DNA of 64,000 nt from Glycomyces algeriensis (GCF_027622855.1 NZ_JAPZVR010000001.1:276441-340440); one strand, 5' to 3'; positions 1-8,966 are shown, numbered from the stretch's first letter. Made by a program: numbers and translations. Notes: generated by a model from the letters alone, not told the origin.

Positions 1-1318
1 CGCGCTCGACCGCGGCGACGGCCGACCCGTAGGCGTCCCGCACGTACTCGGGGAGCGCGAGGGCGTCCTGGACGTCCCGCCGCAGGACCGGCGCGCGGCT
101 GGGGACCATGTTGAGCCACGGGAAGGTCCGGGTGCCCCCGCTCGCCTCGGCGTGGGTCCACCGGTACCCGGCGAAGACCTCGTCGGCGGACTCGCCCGAG
201 AGCGCCACTGTGGAGTGCTCGCGGACGCCTTTGAACAGCAGGTGCAGTGAGGCGTACGAATCGCCGTAGCCGTACGGGATGTCGCCCGCCCGGACCACGG
301 TGGAGCGCAGGCCGGCGTCGGCGAGGCCGGCGGGGTCGAGCACGATCTCGCGGTGGTCGGTGCCGGCGTGGGCGGCCAGCTCCCGGGCGAACGCGGCATC
401 GTGGGTGGCGCGCAGCTCGTCGGGGACGAACTCCGCGCCCGGCTCGGTGAAGCTGACCGCGAAGGTGCGCAGCGGCTCCGGGGAGCGGCGGGCCGCGAGC
501 GCGGTGAGGGCGCTGGAGTCGAGGCCGCCGGACAGGAGCGAGCACAGCGGCACGTCCGAGACGAGCTGGCGTTCGACGATGTCCTCCAGGAGCTCCCGGA
601 CCGTGGCGACGGTGGTGTCGAGGTCGTCGGTGTGCTCGGCCGTCCGCAGCGTCCAGTACCGCTCGGTGCGGATGCCGTTGGCGGACACGGTGACGACGGT
701 GCCCGGCTCCACCTTCCGCATGCCGCGCCAGAACCCGTCGACCGGGTCGTCGATGAGGGCCACGACCGGGCGCAGCCCTTCGGCGTCGAGGACGGGCGGG
801 GCGAGCGGGTTGGCGAGGACCGCCTTCGGCTCGGAACCGAACAGCACGCCGTCCTCGGTGGGGAAGTAGTAGAACGGCTTCACGCCCATGCGGTCGCGGA
901 CCATGACGAGCTCGCGGCTGCGGGCGTCCCAGATCGCGAAGGCGTACATGCCGTTGAGGCGCTCGGCGACGGCCGCGCCCCATTCGAGGTAGCCGCGCAG
1001 GACCACTTCGGTGTCCGACTCGGTGGTGAAGCGGTGGCCGCGGCGGCGCAGGTCGTCCCGCAGCTCCCGGTAGTTGTAGGCCTCGCCCGCGTAGACCATG
1101 GCGACTCGGCCGTCGGGGGTGTCGGCGCGCATCGGCTGCGCGCCGCCGTCGATGTCGATCACGGCGAGGCGCCGGTGGCCGAGCGCCGCCGGGCCGTCGA
1201 TCCAGACGCCCGCGGCGTCCGGCCCGCGGCAGGCCATCGTCGCGGTCATGGCCTCGACCTCGGGCCGGTGCCCGGCCAGGTCGCGGCCGAACGAGATCCA
1301 TCCTGCGAATCCGCACAT
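1..1318 (-). CDS. asnB: Asparagine synthase (glutamine-hydrolysing), 3' end cut by window edge
   Basis: Class II glutamine amidotransferase fused to an ATP-dependent amide synthetase; the family converts aspartate to asparagine, or amidates other carboxylates in biosynthetic clusters. The protein starts MCGF, placing the catalytic cysteine at residue 2 once Met is removed. The GATase domain covers about residues 1-210. The ATP-pyrophosphatase loop SGGLDSS lies at about 263-269. About 439 codons are present against a usual 600 or so, so roughly a quarter lies beyond position 1. The gene is divergent from a TetR gene 90 bp away, with a perfect palindrome between them, so TetR control is likely. 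Whether it makes asparagine or amidates a natural product cannot be told from this sequence. The family call is secure. Confidence 0.93.
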   Translation of the reverse strand, partial: MCGFAGWISFGRDLAGHRPEVEAMTATMACRGPDAAGVWIDGPAALGHRRLAVIDIDGGAQPMRADTPDGRVAMVYAGEAYNYRELRDDLRRRGHRFTTESDTEVVLRGYLEWGAAVAERLNGMYAFAIWDARSRELVMVRDRMGVKPFYYFPTEDGVLFGSEPKAVLANPLAPPVLDAEGLRPVVALIDDPVDGFWRGMRKVEPGTVVTVSANGIRTERYWTLRTAEHTDDLDTTVATVRELLEDIVERQLVSDVPLCSLLSGGLDSSALTALAARRSPEPLRTFAVSFTEPGAEFVPDELRATHDAAFARELAAHAGTDHREIVLDPAGLADAGLRSTVVRAGDIPYGYGDSYASLHLLFKGVREHSTVALSGESADEVFAGYRWTHAEASGGTRTFPWLNMVPSRAPVLRRDVQDALALPEYVRDAYGSAVAAVER

Positions 1319-1347
1319 GTCGTGCCGTCCTCTCTCGGAGCAATCAC

Positions 1348-1376
1348 TGTAGTGACTACAATAATGTAGTAACTCT
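1348..1376. promoter_or_regulatory. Putative TetR operator in the asnB/tetR divergent promoter
   Basis: TGTAGTGACTACA at 1348-1360 is a perfect 13-bp palindrome with 6-bp arms around one base. A degenerate second copy beginning TGTAGTAACT starts at 1365, 17 bp downstream. Length and position suit a TetR dimer site. Binding by the adjacent regulator is inferred from proximity only. Confidence 0.6.
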
Positions 1377-1407
1377 AATTGTCAAGCGAGTGCAGTAGGA
1401 TTCCGGC

Positions 1408-2016
1408 ATGGCAGCGGAGCAACCCGATCCGGGACGGCGGGAACGCAAGAAGCAGCGCACCCGGGAGTCGATCCAGGACGCGGCGTACCGGCTGTTCGCC
1501 GCCCACGGCTTCGAGCAGACGACGGTGAACGAGATCGCCGCCGAGGCGGACGTCTCGCCCGGCACGTTCTTCAACCACTTCCCCGCCAAGGAGTCCGTCC
1601 TCTTCAACGACCGGACCGCCCTGATCGAGCAGGGCACGCGGACCATCGCCGCGCGCGAGCCCGCCGAACCCCCGATCGAGGCCCTGGTCCGAGTCGTGCT
1701 GGCGATGCTCGACGCCCCCGGCCTCGACGCCGGCTCCGACCGCGAGCGCCTGCGGCTGGAGATCGTCATGGACTCGCCCGTGCTGCGCGGCCTCATGTTT
1801 CAGCGGATGTTCGACATCCAGGACCAGCTCGCCGAAGCCCTCCGCGCCACCGACCCCGGCCTCGGCGAACTCGAGGCCGCGGCCCTCGTCGGCGCCGTCA
1901 TGGGCGCCGGCAGCGCCGCCGTCCAGACCGCGCTCCAGTCCGGTCTCCCCCTTGAGGAGTCGCTGCGGCGGGCCCTCGGCCACATCACGCGCCACCTCCA
2001 GGCGGCGGCCGGCTAG
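1408..2016 (+). CDS. TetR/AcrR family transcriptional regulator
   Basis: A 202-residue one-component repressor. The N-terminal HTH covers about residues 14-60: RESIQDAAYRLFAAHGF, then TVNEIAAEADVSPGTFFNHF, the usual TetR recognition helix with its aromatic-rich end. The C-terminal half is helical and alanine-rich, as in ligand-binding TetR domains; the ligand is unknown. It is divergent from asnB and separated from it by a 13-bp palindrome, so it probably represses itself and asnB. It is not in the arabinan module that follows: a 138-bp gap holding a LacI-type operator separates it from the next gene. Confidence 0.9.
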   Translation: MAAEQPDPGRRERKKQRTRESIQDAAYRLFAAHGFEQTTVNEIAAEADVSPGTFFNHFPAKESVLFNDRTALIEQGTRTIAAREPAEPPIEALVRVVLAMLDAPGLDAGSDRERLRLEIVMDSPVLRGLMFQRMFDIQDQLAEALRATDPGLGELEAAALVGAVMGAGSAAVQTALQSGLPLEESLRRALGHITRHLQAAAG

Positions 2017-2055
2017 CGACGCCGCGCCCCGCCGAGAAGGGGTCGACGACGGTCT

Positions 2056-2083
2056 ATGTTTTCGACAACATTTCTGTTAGGTT
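2056..2083 (+). promoter_or_regulatory. Promoter and LacI-type operator of the exo-arabinanase gene
   Basis: TGTTTTCGACAACA at 2057-2070 matches, at 13 of 14 positions, the perfect palindrome at 5597-5610 in front of the sugar importer. It overlaps a possible -35 (ATGTTT, 2056-2061), with a possible -10 TAGGTT at 2078-2083 (16-nt spacer). The same arrangement is seen at 5596-5624. The LacI gene at 4405-5481 is the obvious candidate regulator of both. Confidence 0.6.
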
Positions 2084-2154
2084 GAGCCACGAACCGGGTG
2101 CGGGCGCCGGCGCAGAGGCCCGACCCACCGCAAGCGACCCCTTGAGGAGTGGCG

Positions 2155-4404
2155 ATGAAGCCGAACAGATCCATGTGGTGGAGGGCGCTGGCCGCGCTCG
2201 TCGCCGCGGCGGCGCTGGTGCTCGCACCATCGGCCCCGGCCCAGGCCTACAACCCGATGGGCGGGGTCCTCTACGACCTCGGCGACCGGGACTGCCTGAA
2301 GGGCCTCGGGAACTGCGCGGTCTACCCGAAGTCCGCGCAGCTGCCGAGCGGCCGCCTCGTCGCGGCCTTCGAGAACGCCGTCGTCGCCCCCTCCGGCAGC
2401 GCGGACGGCGAGACCCTGCCGGTCTACAAGAGCGACGACCGCGGCACCAGCTGGAGCCACCTCGCCGAGGTGCCCGCCCCCGCCTACCTCTCCGCCGACC
2501 CCGCGTACGACAGGTACATCAGCCACTGGGGCAGCCCGTACCTCTACGCCCTTCCGCAGCGGGTCGGGAACCTCGCCGCCGGCACACTGCTGCTCGCCAG
2601 CGTCGTCACCGGCGACGACCACTACTACCTCGAACGCAAGGCCGCCGACCCGAACTGGGTGCCCACCAACGACGGCGACCGCTCCGACATGGCCCTCGCC
2701 CTGTACGCCAGCGACGATGAGGGCGCGACCTGGCGGGTCGTGAACATCATCGCCACCGGCGGCTGGCAGGGCGGCAGCGCCGGCGCCACCGGCGTCAACG
2801 TCGCCGCCGCCAACACCTACCGGCAGGTCGACCCCATCTGGGAGCCGTTCCTGATGGTCTACAACGGACAGCTCGTGGCGTACTACTCCGACGAGAACGA
2901 CTACATCGGCGTCACCGCCGCCGGCGTCCCGATCCTCGACCCCGCCAACGCCACCGCACCGGACTCGCACGGGCAGATCCTGGTGCACAAGACCTGGAAC
3001 GGCACCAGCGCCGCCTGGTCCAGCCCCGTGGTCGACGTGCAGGGCCTGACGCAGGGCATGGGCGGCGGCAAGACCGTGATCGGCGGCGGCCGCCCGGGCA
3101 TGACCACCGTCGCGCCCACCTCGGACGGCAAGTGGCTCATCACCTACGAGTACTGGGGCGGGGGAGCGAACATCCGCTACAAGGTCGCGAACAGCCCGCT
3201 CGACTTCAGGACCGTGGGCGGCCAGGCGGGCGCCGAGATCGGCGCCCTCCCGGTCGCGAGCGGCTCACGCGCCCTCTCGACCGGCGGCAGCCCGGTCCTC
3301 ATCGGACTCCCCGACGGCCGCATCGCGTACAACGCCGCGGGCAGCGCCAGCGTCTGGGTCAACGAGACCGGCTCCAGCACCGGCACCTGGACCGAGCACC
3401 AGACCAACATCGGCGCCGGGTACAGCCGGACCCTCCAGTACGTGGAGGGCACCGGCCGCGTCGTGATCCTCCAGGGCACGTGGGGCGGTCCGACCAGCGC
3501 CGCGGTCATCCGCTTCGGCGAAGTGGACCTCGGCGACTCGGACGGCGCCTACCACCAGCTGGTGAACCGCCAGACCGGGCAGGTCCTCGGCACCGGCGGC
3601 AACACCACCGACGCGAACCTCGGCAACGGGGACGTCCCGGACGTGGTCCTGGAGGACGCCGGCGCGACTCCGGAGCCCGACACCCAGTTCTGGCACCTCG
3701 CGACCAAGGGCGGCAGCTCGGTGACGCTGCTGAACAAGTCGGGCGGCCGCGCCGCCGGCATCTGGACCGGCAGCGCCACGGCCGGCCAGCGGATCGGCCA
3801 GTGGGTCGACGACACCGCCACGGGCACCTGGAACCTCGTCCCCACCAGCGACGGCTTCCACCGGTTCCAGTCCACCGCGAACCCGGCCCTGTACCTGACC
3901 GGCGGCGCTGAAGGCGCAGCGGCGACCTTGCAGCCCTTGACGAACAACGGCTCCCAGGAGTGGCGGCTGTCCGACGGGACGGCCGGTGCGGTGACCCTGG
4001 CGGCGCGCCACTCCGGGAAGTGCGTCGACGTCGTCGGCGCCTCCACGGCGAACGGCGCCGAGACCGCCCAGTACGGCTGCAACGGCGGCGCGAACCAGTC
4101 CTGGCGGTTCCAGGCCCTCGGCAACGGCTACCACCAGATCACGGCGGTCCACTCGGGCAAGTGCCTCGACGTGAACGCCGCGTCGACCGCCGACGCCGCC
4201 AGGGTCGTCCAGTGGACCTGCAACGGCGGCCGCAACCAGCAGTGGGAGGTCGTCGACGCCGGAGGCGGCCACATCCGGCTCGTGGCGCGGCACAGCGGCA
4301 AGTGCCTCGACGTGCCGAGCAGTGCGCTCGCCGACGGCGCCCGGCTGCAGCAGTACGCCTGCAACGGCGGTCAGAACCAGCAGTTCACCTGGGCCCCAGC
4401 CTGA
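2155..4404 (+). CDS. Secreted GH93-like exo-alpha-L-arabinanase (sialidase-fold) with ricin-B lectin tail
   Basis: A 749-residue exported protein. ATG 2155 is preferred over GTG 2149 because GAGGAG at 2144-2149 is then 5 nt upstream. The signal peptide is residues 1-31 (ends APAQA). The catalytic part is a beta-propeller of the BNR/sialidase type with motifs such as DDRGTSW, WEPFLMVYNGQL, YYSDEND and RPGMTTVAPTSDGKW. These resemble GH93 exo-1,5-alpha-L-arabinanases as I remember them; another GH33-like sialidase is the alternative. From about residue 608 to the end, three ricin-B repeats (HSGKCVDV..QSW, HSGKCLDV..QQW, HSGKCLDV..QQF) form a CBM13 sugar-binding module. The operator shared with the importer at 5667 suggests that released arabino-oligosaccharides are taken up by that system. 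Its stop abuts the stop of the convergent LacI gene. Confidence 0.62.
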   Translation: MKPNRSMWWRALAALVAAAALVLAPSAPAQAYNPMGGVLYDLGDRDCLKGLGNCAVYPKSAQLPSGRLVAAFENAVVAPSGSADGETLPVYKSDDRGTSWSHLAEVPAPAYLSADPAYDRYISHWGSPYLYALPQRVGNLAAGTLLLASVVTGDDHYYLERKAADPNWVPTNDGDRSDMALALYASDDEGATWRVVNIIATGGWQGGSAGATGVNVAAANTYRQVDPIWEPFLMVYNGQLVAYYSDENDYIGVTAAGVPILDPANATAPDSHGQILVHKTWNGTSAAWSSPVVDVQGLTQGMGGGKTVIGGGRPGMTTVAPTSDGKWLITYEYWGGGANIRYKVANSPLDFRTVGGQAGAEIGALPVASGSRALSTGGSPVLIGLPDGRIAYNAAGSASVWVNETGSSTGTWTEHQTNIGAGYSRTLQYVEGTGRVVILQGTWGGPTSAAVIRFGEVDLGDSDGAYHQLVNRQTGQVLGTGGNTTDANLGNGDVPDVVLEDAGATPEPDTQFWHLATKGGSSVTLLNKSGGRAAGIWTGSATAGQRIGQWVDDTATGTWNLVPTSDGFHRFQSTANPALYLTGGAEGAAATLQPLTNNGSQEWRLSDGTAGAVTLAARHSGKCVDVVGASTANGAETAQYGCNGGANQSWRFQALGNGYHQITAVHSGKCLDVNAASTADAARVVQWTCNGGRNQQWEVVDAGGGHIRLVARHSGKCLDVPSSALADGARLQQYACNGGQNQQFTWAPA

Positions 4405-5481
4405 TCAGCGCGGTTTCGCCGCCCACGCCGTGGAGGCCCGGATCACGAGTTCGGTCTGCAGCGACGGCACGCGCGGCGGCGGCGCCTGATCGATCCGGCT
4501 GAGCAGCTCCTGCACCGCTGAGCGGCCCTGCGCGGCGAAATCGACGCGCAGGGTCGTCAGCGGCGGGGCGAAGTACGCGGCCTCGGGGATGTCGTCCACG
4601 CCGGTGACGCTGACGTCCTCGGGGATGCGCAGGCCCAGCTCGCGCAAGGCGAGCATGGCCCCCAGCGCCGTCTGGTCGTTCGCGGCGACGACCGCCGTCG
4701 CACCCAGGTCGGCGCCGCGGCCCATGACCGCGTCGTACCCGGATTCGGCCGACCAGTCCCCGTGGATCGTCCCGGCCGACGCCAGTCCCCGGTCGGCGAG
4801 CGCGCGCTCGTACGCGCGAGCGCGGTTGCGGGCCGCGGAGTACGCGGACGGCCCGGCGATGTGGAGGAACCGCTCGTGGCCGAGCCCGGCCAGGTAGGCG
4901 ATGAGCGACGGGAAGCCGACGTCGCTCAGCTCGGTGCGGTGCCCGGTGACCTCGTCGTCCTCTTCGGCGGCGATGTGCGCCGGGACCCGGAAGTCGGTGC
5001 GCTCGAAGACCTCGGTCATCGCGTCGGTGGAGGCGAGCGCGAGGATGCCGGCCACGTCCTGGCTCGCGGCGAGGCGGACGGCCTCGTCGACCGCGTCGGC
5101 GTCGGTCATGTCGAAGGTGATGATGTCGAGGAGGTACCCCGCCTGCCGGGCCGCGGCGCTGGCGCCCTGGATGATCCGGCTGGGGCCGACCTGCTCGATC
5201 TCGTGGGTGAGGGCGGCGAGGCGGTGGGGTCGGCCGCTCTTGAGCGAGCGGGCGGTCAGGTTCGGCCGGTAGCGCAGCTCGGCCAGCGCTTTGGCCACCT
5301 TCTCCTGCGTGTGCGGCCGGATGCCTTTGTACCCCTTCAGGAAGCGGCTCACCGTCTGGTGGGAGACGCCGGCGGCGCGGGCGACGTCGTAGATCGTGGC
5401 GGGCTTCGAAGCCGCCTCTGCGGGCGCCTCGCCGGGCGTTCCCGAGGAGGGCGTCGTCTCGCCGGCCGCGTCCACTGCCAT
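4405..5481 (-). CDS. LacI-family repressor (LacI-1), arabinan/sugar importer module
   Basis: A 358-residue LacI regulator. ATG 5481 is chosen because GGAGG precedes it; upstream in-frame codons run into promoter DNA. After a roughly 20-residue Ala/Pro-rich leader comes the HTH (TIYDVARAAGVSHQTVSRFLKG, hinge ARSLKSGR). A periplasmic-binding-protein-like sensor follows, with the usual AANDQTALGAM and VSVTGVDD segments. It is divergent from the importer operon that starts at 5667. The promoter between them has a perfect 14-bp palindrome, and a near copy lies in front of the exo-arabinanase gene. Repression of both, relieved by an imported sugar, is the likely scheme. The effector is unknown; an arabinose oligomer would fit the neighbours. 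Confidence 0.9.
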   Translation of the reverse strand: MAVDAAGETTPSSGTPGEAPAEAASKPATIYDVARAAGVSHQTVSRFLKGYKGIRPHTQEKVAKALAELRYRPNLTARSLKSGRPHRLAALTHEIEQVGPSRIIQGASAAARQAGYLLDIITFDMTDADAVDEAVRLAASQDVAGILALASTDAMTEVFERTDFRVPAHIAAEEDDEVTGHRTELSDVGFPSLIAYLAGLGHERFLHIAGPSAYSAARNRARAYERALADRGLASAGTIHGDWSAESGYDAVMGRGADLGATAVVAANDQTALGAMLALRELGLRIPEDVSVTGVDDIPEAAYFAPPLTTLRVDFAAQGRSAVQELLSRIDQAPPPRVPSLQTELVIRASTAWAAKPR

Positions 5482-5565
5482 CCGCTTACCTCCGAAGTCC
5501 GGTGCCTGTGCACCTGATTGTGCCGTGTGGGGCGCGGTGTCGCCCAGTCTGGCCCGCGCGGTCGA

Positions 5566-5624
5566 GTTTATCGAAAACATCTTGGTAAACTCGTCTTGTT
5601 TTCGAAAACATTCTGGGTTAGCGT
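5566..5624 (+). promoter_or_regulatory. Importer promoter with LacI-1 operators
   Basis: TGTTTTCGAAAACA at 5597-5610 is a perfect 14-bp palindrome centred on CG, as LacI operators are. A second partial copy (GTTTATCGAAAACA) lies about 30 bp upstream, at 5567-5580. A possible -35 TTGTTT (5596-5601) and -10 TAGCGT (5619-5624), 17 nt apart, are covered by the main operator. Confidence 0.65.
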
Positions 5625-5666
5625 ACACACCTGCCTCATCCGAAACAGCAACGGAGCGACCACGCG

Positions 5667-6554
5667 ATGCCCCCTCATCCCTCCCGAAGGCCACGCCGCG
5701 ACTGGCGCGGCTGGCAGTTCACCGGACCGTTCGCCGCCGTGTTCGTGTTCGTGTTCATCGCCCCGCTCGCGTACGCGCTGTGGCTGAGCCTCTTCCAGAA
5801 CCGGCTCGTCGGCGGCAACGCGTTCGTGGGCCTCGAGAACTACCGGACCGCGCTGACCGACCCCCAGTTCTGGGACGGCTTCCTGCGCGTCTCGCTGTTC
5901 CTCCTCGTCCAGGTCCCGATCATGCTCGCTCTCGCGCTCGTCGCGGCACTCGCGATCGACGGCGCCCGGCTTTACGCCACCGGCCTCTTCCGGCTGGTGA
6001 TCTTCCTGCCCTACGCCGTACCGGCCGTCGTCGCGGTCCTCATGTGGGGCTTCATCTACGGCGACCACTTCGGCCTCACCGCCGACCTCAACGAGCTCCT
6101 CGGCACCGACCTGCGGCCATTCGCCCCCGACTGGATGCTCGCCTCCCTCGGCAACATCGTCACCTGGGAGTACGTCGGCTACAACATGCTCATCTTCTAC
6201 TCGGCCCTGAAGACCGTGCCGTTCGAGCTGTACGAGGCCGCCGAGATCGACGGCGCCCGCGGCGCCCAGGTCCTCAAGGCGATCAAACTGCCCGCCGTCC
6301 GCGGCGCCGTCGTCATCGCCACGATCTTCTCCATCATCGGCAGCTTCCAGCTCTTCAACGAGCCGAACGTCCTCAAGCCCCTGGCCAACAACGTCGTCAA
6401 CAGCTACTTCACGCCCAACATGTACGCCTACAACCTCAGCTTCGCGGGCCAGCAGTACAACTACTCCGCCACGATCGCGATCGTCATGGGCGTCATCACC
6501 GCCGCGATCGCCTACGCGGTCCAGTTGCGCGGCACCCGCAGGGAGGACCGCTGA
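5667..6554 (+). CDS. ABC sugar importer permease, MalF/UgpA type
   Basis: A 295-residue integral membrane protein of the CUT1 (carbohydrate uptake 1) family. It has about six hydrophobic segments, beginning with FTGPFAAVFVFVFIAPLAYAL. The cytoplasmic EAA loop reads YEAAEIDGARGAQVLKAIKLP (about residues 190-210), the contact site for the ATPase. It is the first gene of a three-gene operon, and its stop overlaps the ATG of the second permease (TGATG). No ATPase gene accompanies it, so a shared MsiK-like ATPase encoded elsewhere is expected. The shared operator with the exo-arabinanase gene points to arabino-oligosaccharides as substrate; this is inference. Confidence 0.92.
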   Translation: MPPHPSRRPRRDWRGWQFTGPFAAVFVFVFIAPLAYALWLSLFQNRLVGGNAFVGLENYRTALTDPQFWDGFLRVSLFLLVQVPIMLALALVAALAIDGARLYATGLFRLVIFLPYAVPAVVAVLMWGFIYGDHFGLTADLNELLGTDLRPFAPDWMLASLGNIVTWEYVGYNMLIFYSALKTVPFELYEAAEIDGARGAQVLKAIKLPAVRGAVVIATIFSIIGSFQLFNEPNVLKPLANNVVNSYFTPNMYAYNLSFAGQQYNYSATIAIVMGVITAAIAYAVQLRGTRREDR

Positions 6555-7471
6555 TGCCCACCGCACTCGCCGCCCCAAGGCACCGCACGATCCACCACCG
6601 GGCGCGCCGGCCGCGCCACTCGGTCGCCTCGCCGCGCAAGTCCCTCGCCCTCACCCTCCTCATGGGACTCTTCCTGGCCTACGCGCTCGTGCCGCTCGCG
6701 TGGCTCTTCATCAATGCCTCCAAGACCCAGGCGGACCTCTTCAGCGGCTTCGGGCTCGCCTTCGGCGACTCCTTCGCCCTGTGGGACAACATCGTCCGCA
6801 CCTTCACCTACGACGACGGCATCTTCCTGCGCTGGCTCGGCAACACGCTCCTGTACGTAGTCCTCGGCGCCGGAGGCGCGACCCTCCTCGCCACCCTCGC
6901 CGGGTACGGCCTCGCCAAGTACGCCTTCCCCGGCCGCAAGGCCTACTTCGCCGTCATCCTCGGCGCGATCGCCGTGCCCGGCACGGCTCTCGCCGTCCCC
7001 ACGTTCCTCCTGTTCAGCGAGCTCGAACTCACCAACACCCCGTGGGCGATCATCGTCCCCTCGCTCATCAGCCCCTTCGGGCTCTACCTGATCTGGGTCT
7101 ACACCCTCGAATCGGTGCCGAAGGAGCTCCTGGAGGCCGCGCGCATCGACGGCGCCGGCGAGATGCGCATCTTCTTCACCATCTCCGCCAAGCTGCTCGC
7201 CCCCGGCATCGTCACCGTGGCCCTCTTCGCGGTCGTCGCCACCTGGAACAACTACTTCCTGCCGCTCATCATGCTCAGCGACCCGAACTGGTACCCGCTC
7301 ACCGTCGGGCTCAACCAGTGGAGCGAGCAGGCGTCCGGCGTCGCCGCCGAACCGATCTTCAACCTCGTCCTGACCGGATCGCTCCTCACGATCGTCCCGA
7401 TCGTCGCGGTCTTCATCCTCCTGCAGCGCTTCTGGCAGTCCGGCCTCAGCGCCGGAAGCGTCAAGGGCTGA
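6554..7471 (+). CDS. ABC sugar importer permease, MalG/UgpE type
   Basis: A 305-residue partner permease. ATG 6554 overlaps the preceding stop. An arginine-rich cytoplasmic N-terminus of about 30 residues is followed by six membrane spans. The EAA loop is LEAARIDGAGEMRIFFTISAK, and the family C-terminus is QSGLSAGSVKG. It forms the transmembrane channel with the upstream permease for the binding protein at 7554. Confidence 0.93.
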   Translation: MPTALAAPRHRTIHHRARRPRHSVASPRKSLALTLLMGLFLAYALVPLAWLFINASKTQADLFSGFGLAFGDSFALWDNIVRTFTYDDGIFLRWLGNTLLYVVLGAGGATLLATLAGYGLAKYAFPGRKAYFAVILGAIAVPGTALAVPTFLLFSELELTNTPWAIIVPSLISPFGLYLIWVYTLESVPKELLEAARIDGAGEMRIFFTISAKLLAPGIVTVALFAVVATWNNYFLPLIMLSDPNWYPLTVGLNQWSEQASGVAAEPIFNLVLTGSLLTIVPIVAVFILLQRFWQSGLSAGSVKG

Positions 7472-7553
7472 CCGGACCCCTCCGGCCCCGCCCGATCCCG
7501 CCCAGCCCCGGGAGTCTCCGCACCCCCGCACAACGAAGTGAAGGAACCCGCAC

Positions 7554-8879
7554 ATGTCCACTTTGAAGCGCCGCACCGTCATCGGCACCGTCCCCGCCGC
7601 CCTCGCCACCGGCGCACTCGCCGCCTGCGGCGACGACACCGAACCGGCCGCCGCCGGCAGCCCCGAAGACCTCGACGCCGCCCTCGAGCGAGGCGGCAAG
7701 CTCACCTACTGGACCTGGACCCCCTCCGGCGAAGCCCAGGCCGCGGCCTTCACGGCCCAGTATCCGAACGTCGAGGTCGAGGTCGTCAACGCCGGCACCG
7801 CCACCGACGAGTACACCGCCCTCCAGAACGCCGTCGCCGCCGGCTCCGGCGCACCCGACGTCGCCCAGATCGAGTACTACGCGCTCCAGCAGTTCGTCCT
7901 CTCCGACGCCCTCGTGGACCTCGGCCAGTACGGCCTCGCCGACCTCGAACCCCAGTACACCGCCTCGACATGGGCCGCCGTCGACCTCGGCGGCGTCTAC
8001 GGCCTGCCCCAGGACTCCGGGCCGATGGTCATGCTCTACAACCAGGCCGTCTTCGACGAGTTCGGCCTCACCGTCCCCGCCACCTGGGACGAGTACGTCG
8101 CCGCGGCCGAAGCCCTCCACACCGCCGACCCGAACCGGTTCCTCACCAACGACGCCGGCGACCCCGGCTTCGCCCAGCCCCTCATCTGGCAGGCCGGCGG
8201 CCGGCCCTACACCGTCGACGGCACGAACGTCGGCATCGACCTCCAGGACGAGGGCACCCGCCGCTGGGCCGACCTGTGGAACCGGATGCTCCAGCCCGGC
8301 CTCCTCGCCCCCATCCCCACTTGGAGCGACGACTGGTGGAAGGCCCTCTCCAACGGCACCGTCGCCAGCCTCATCAGCGGCTCCTGGATGCCCGGCATCC
8401 TCGAGGGCTCCGTGCCCGAAGGCGCCGGGAACTGGCGCGTCGCGCCCGTCCCCAGCTACGACGGCACCCCCGTCACCGCCGAGAACGGCGGCAGCGCCCA
8501 GTCCGTCCTCAAGCAGTCCGCGGACCCGGCCCTCGCCGCGGCCTTCCTGCGCTGGCTCAACAGCTCCCCGGAGAGCATCGCCGTGTTCCTCGAGAACGGC
8601 GGCTTCCCCTCCACCACCGCCGAACTCGCCTCGCCCGAGTTCACCGGCACCGCACCGGACTACTTCGGGGGCCAGAAGATCAACGAGGTGTGCGTCGCCG
8701 CCTCCGAGAACGTCGCCACCGGATTCCAGTACCTGCCGTTCCAGGTCTACGCCAACAGCGTCTTCCCCGACACCGTCGGCGCCGCCTACACCGAGCAGGG
8801 CGACCTCAACGCCGGCCTCGAAGCCTGGCAGGAGTCGCTGGAGGGCTACGGCGAGGCCCAGGGCTTCCAGGTGAACTGA
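7554..8879 (+). CDS. Extracellular sugar-binding lipoprotein of ABC importer
   Basis: A 441-residue solute-binding protein. The N-terminus carries basic residues KRR, a hydrophobic stretch and the lipobox GALAAC, so Cys about 24 is the lipidated residue; KRRTVIG gives a Tat-like look. The mature part begins at the first beta strand GGKLTYWTWTPSGEA and has the usual two-lobed CUT1 layout (PNVEVEVVN, APDVAQIEYYALQQF, YNQAVFDEFG). GAAGGA is about 9 nt before the ATG. It is the last gene of the operon, followed by a strong hairpin at 8900-8944. Confidence 0.92.
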   Translation: MSTLKRRTVIGTVPAALATGALAACGDDTEPAAAGSPEDLDAALERGGKLTYWTWTPSGEAQAAAFTAQYPNVEVEVVNAGTATDEYTALQNAVAAGSGAPDVAQIEYYALQQFVLSDALVDLGQYGLADLEPQYTASTWAAVDLGGVYGLPQDSGPMVMLYNQAVFDEFGLTVPATWDEYVAAAEALHTADPNRFLTNDAGDPGFAQPLIWQAGGRPYTVDGTNVGIDLQDEGTRRWADLWNRMLQPGLLAPIPTWSDDWWKALSNGTVASLISGSWMPGILEGSVPEGAGNWRVAPVPSYDGTPVTAENGGSAQSVLKQSADPALAAAFLRWLNSSPESIAVFLENGGFPSTTAELASPEFTGTAPDYFGGQKINEVCVAASENVATGFQYLPFQVYANSVFPDTVGAAYTEQGDLNAGLEAWQESLEGYGEAQGFQVN

Positions 8880-8899
8880 CCTCAGGGCACCTGGACGGC

Positions 8900-8944
8900 G
8901 GCTGCGCGGCCGCGGTGATTCGTCTCGGCCGCGGCCGCGCAGCC
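8900..8944. terminator. Bidirectional terminator hairpin
   Basis: Arms of 16 bp (8900-8915 and 8929-8944) with a 13-nt loop, between convergent genes ending at 8879 and 8967. There is no T-run, as is common in high-G+C actinomycetes. Confidence 0.65.
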
Positions 8945-8966
8945 TTCCAGCCGCACCAATAAGGAC

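Noticed and set aside
1..1318. asnB as a lasso-peptide macrolactam synthetase
   Set aside because: No precursor peptide, RRE or leader peptidase gene is near; the visible neighbour is only a TetR regulator.
353..1369. Long plus-strand frame over asnB
   Set aside because: The translation has no family features, and the minus strand holds an unmistakable asparagine synthetase starting MCGF.
5396..6553. Fusion of upstream sequence to the second permease of the first importer
   Set aside because: The open frame before 6554 is a shadow over the first permease; ATG 6554 overlaps its stop in normal operon fashion.
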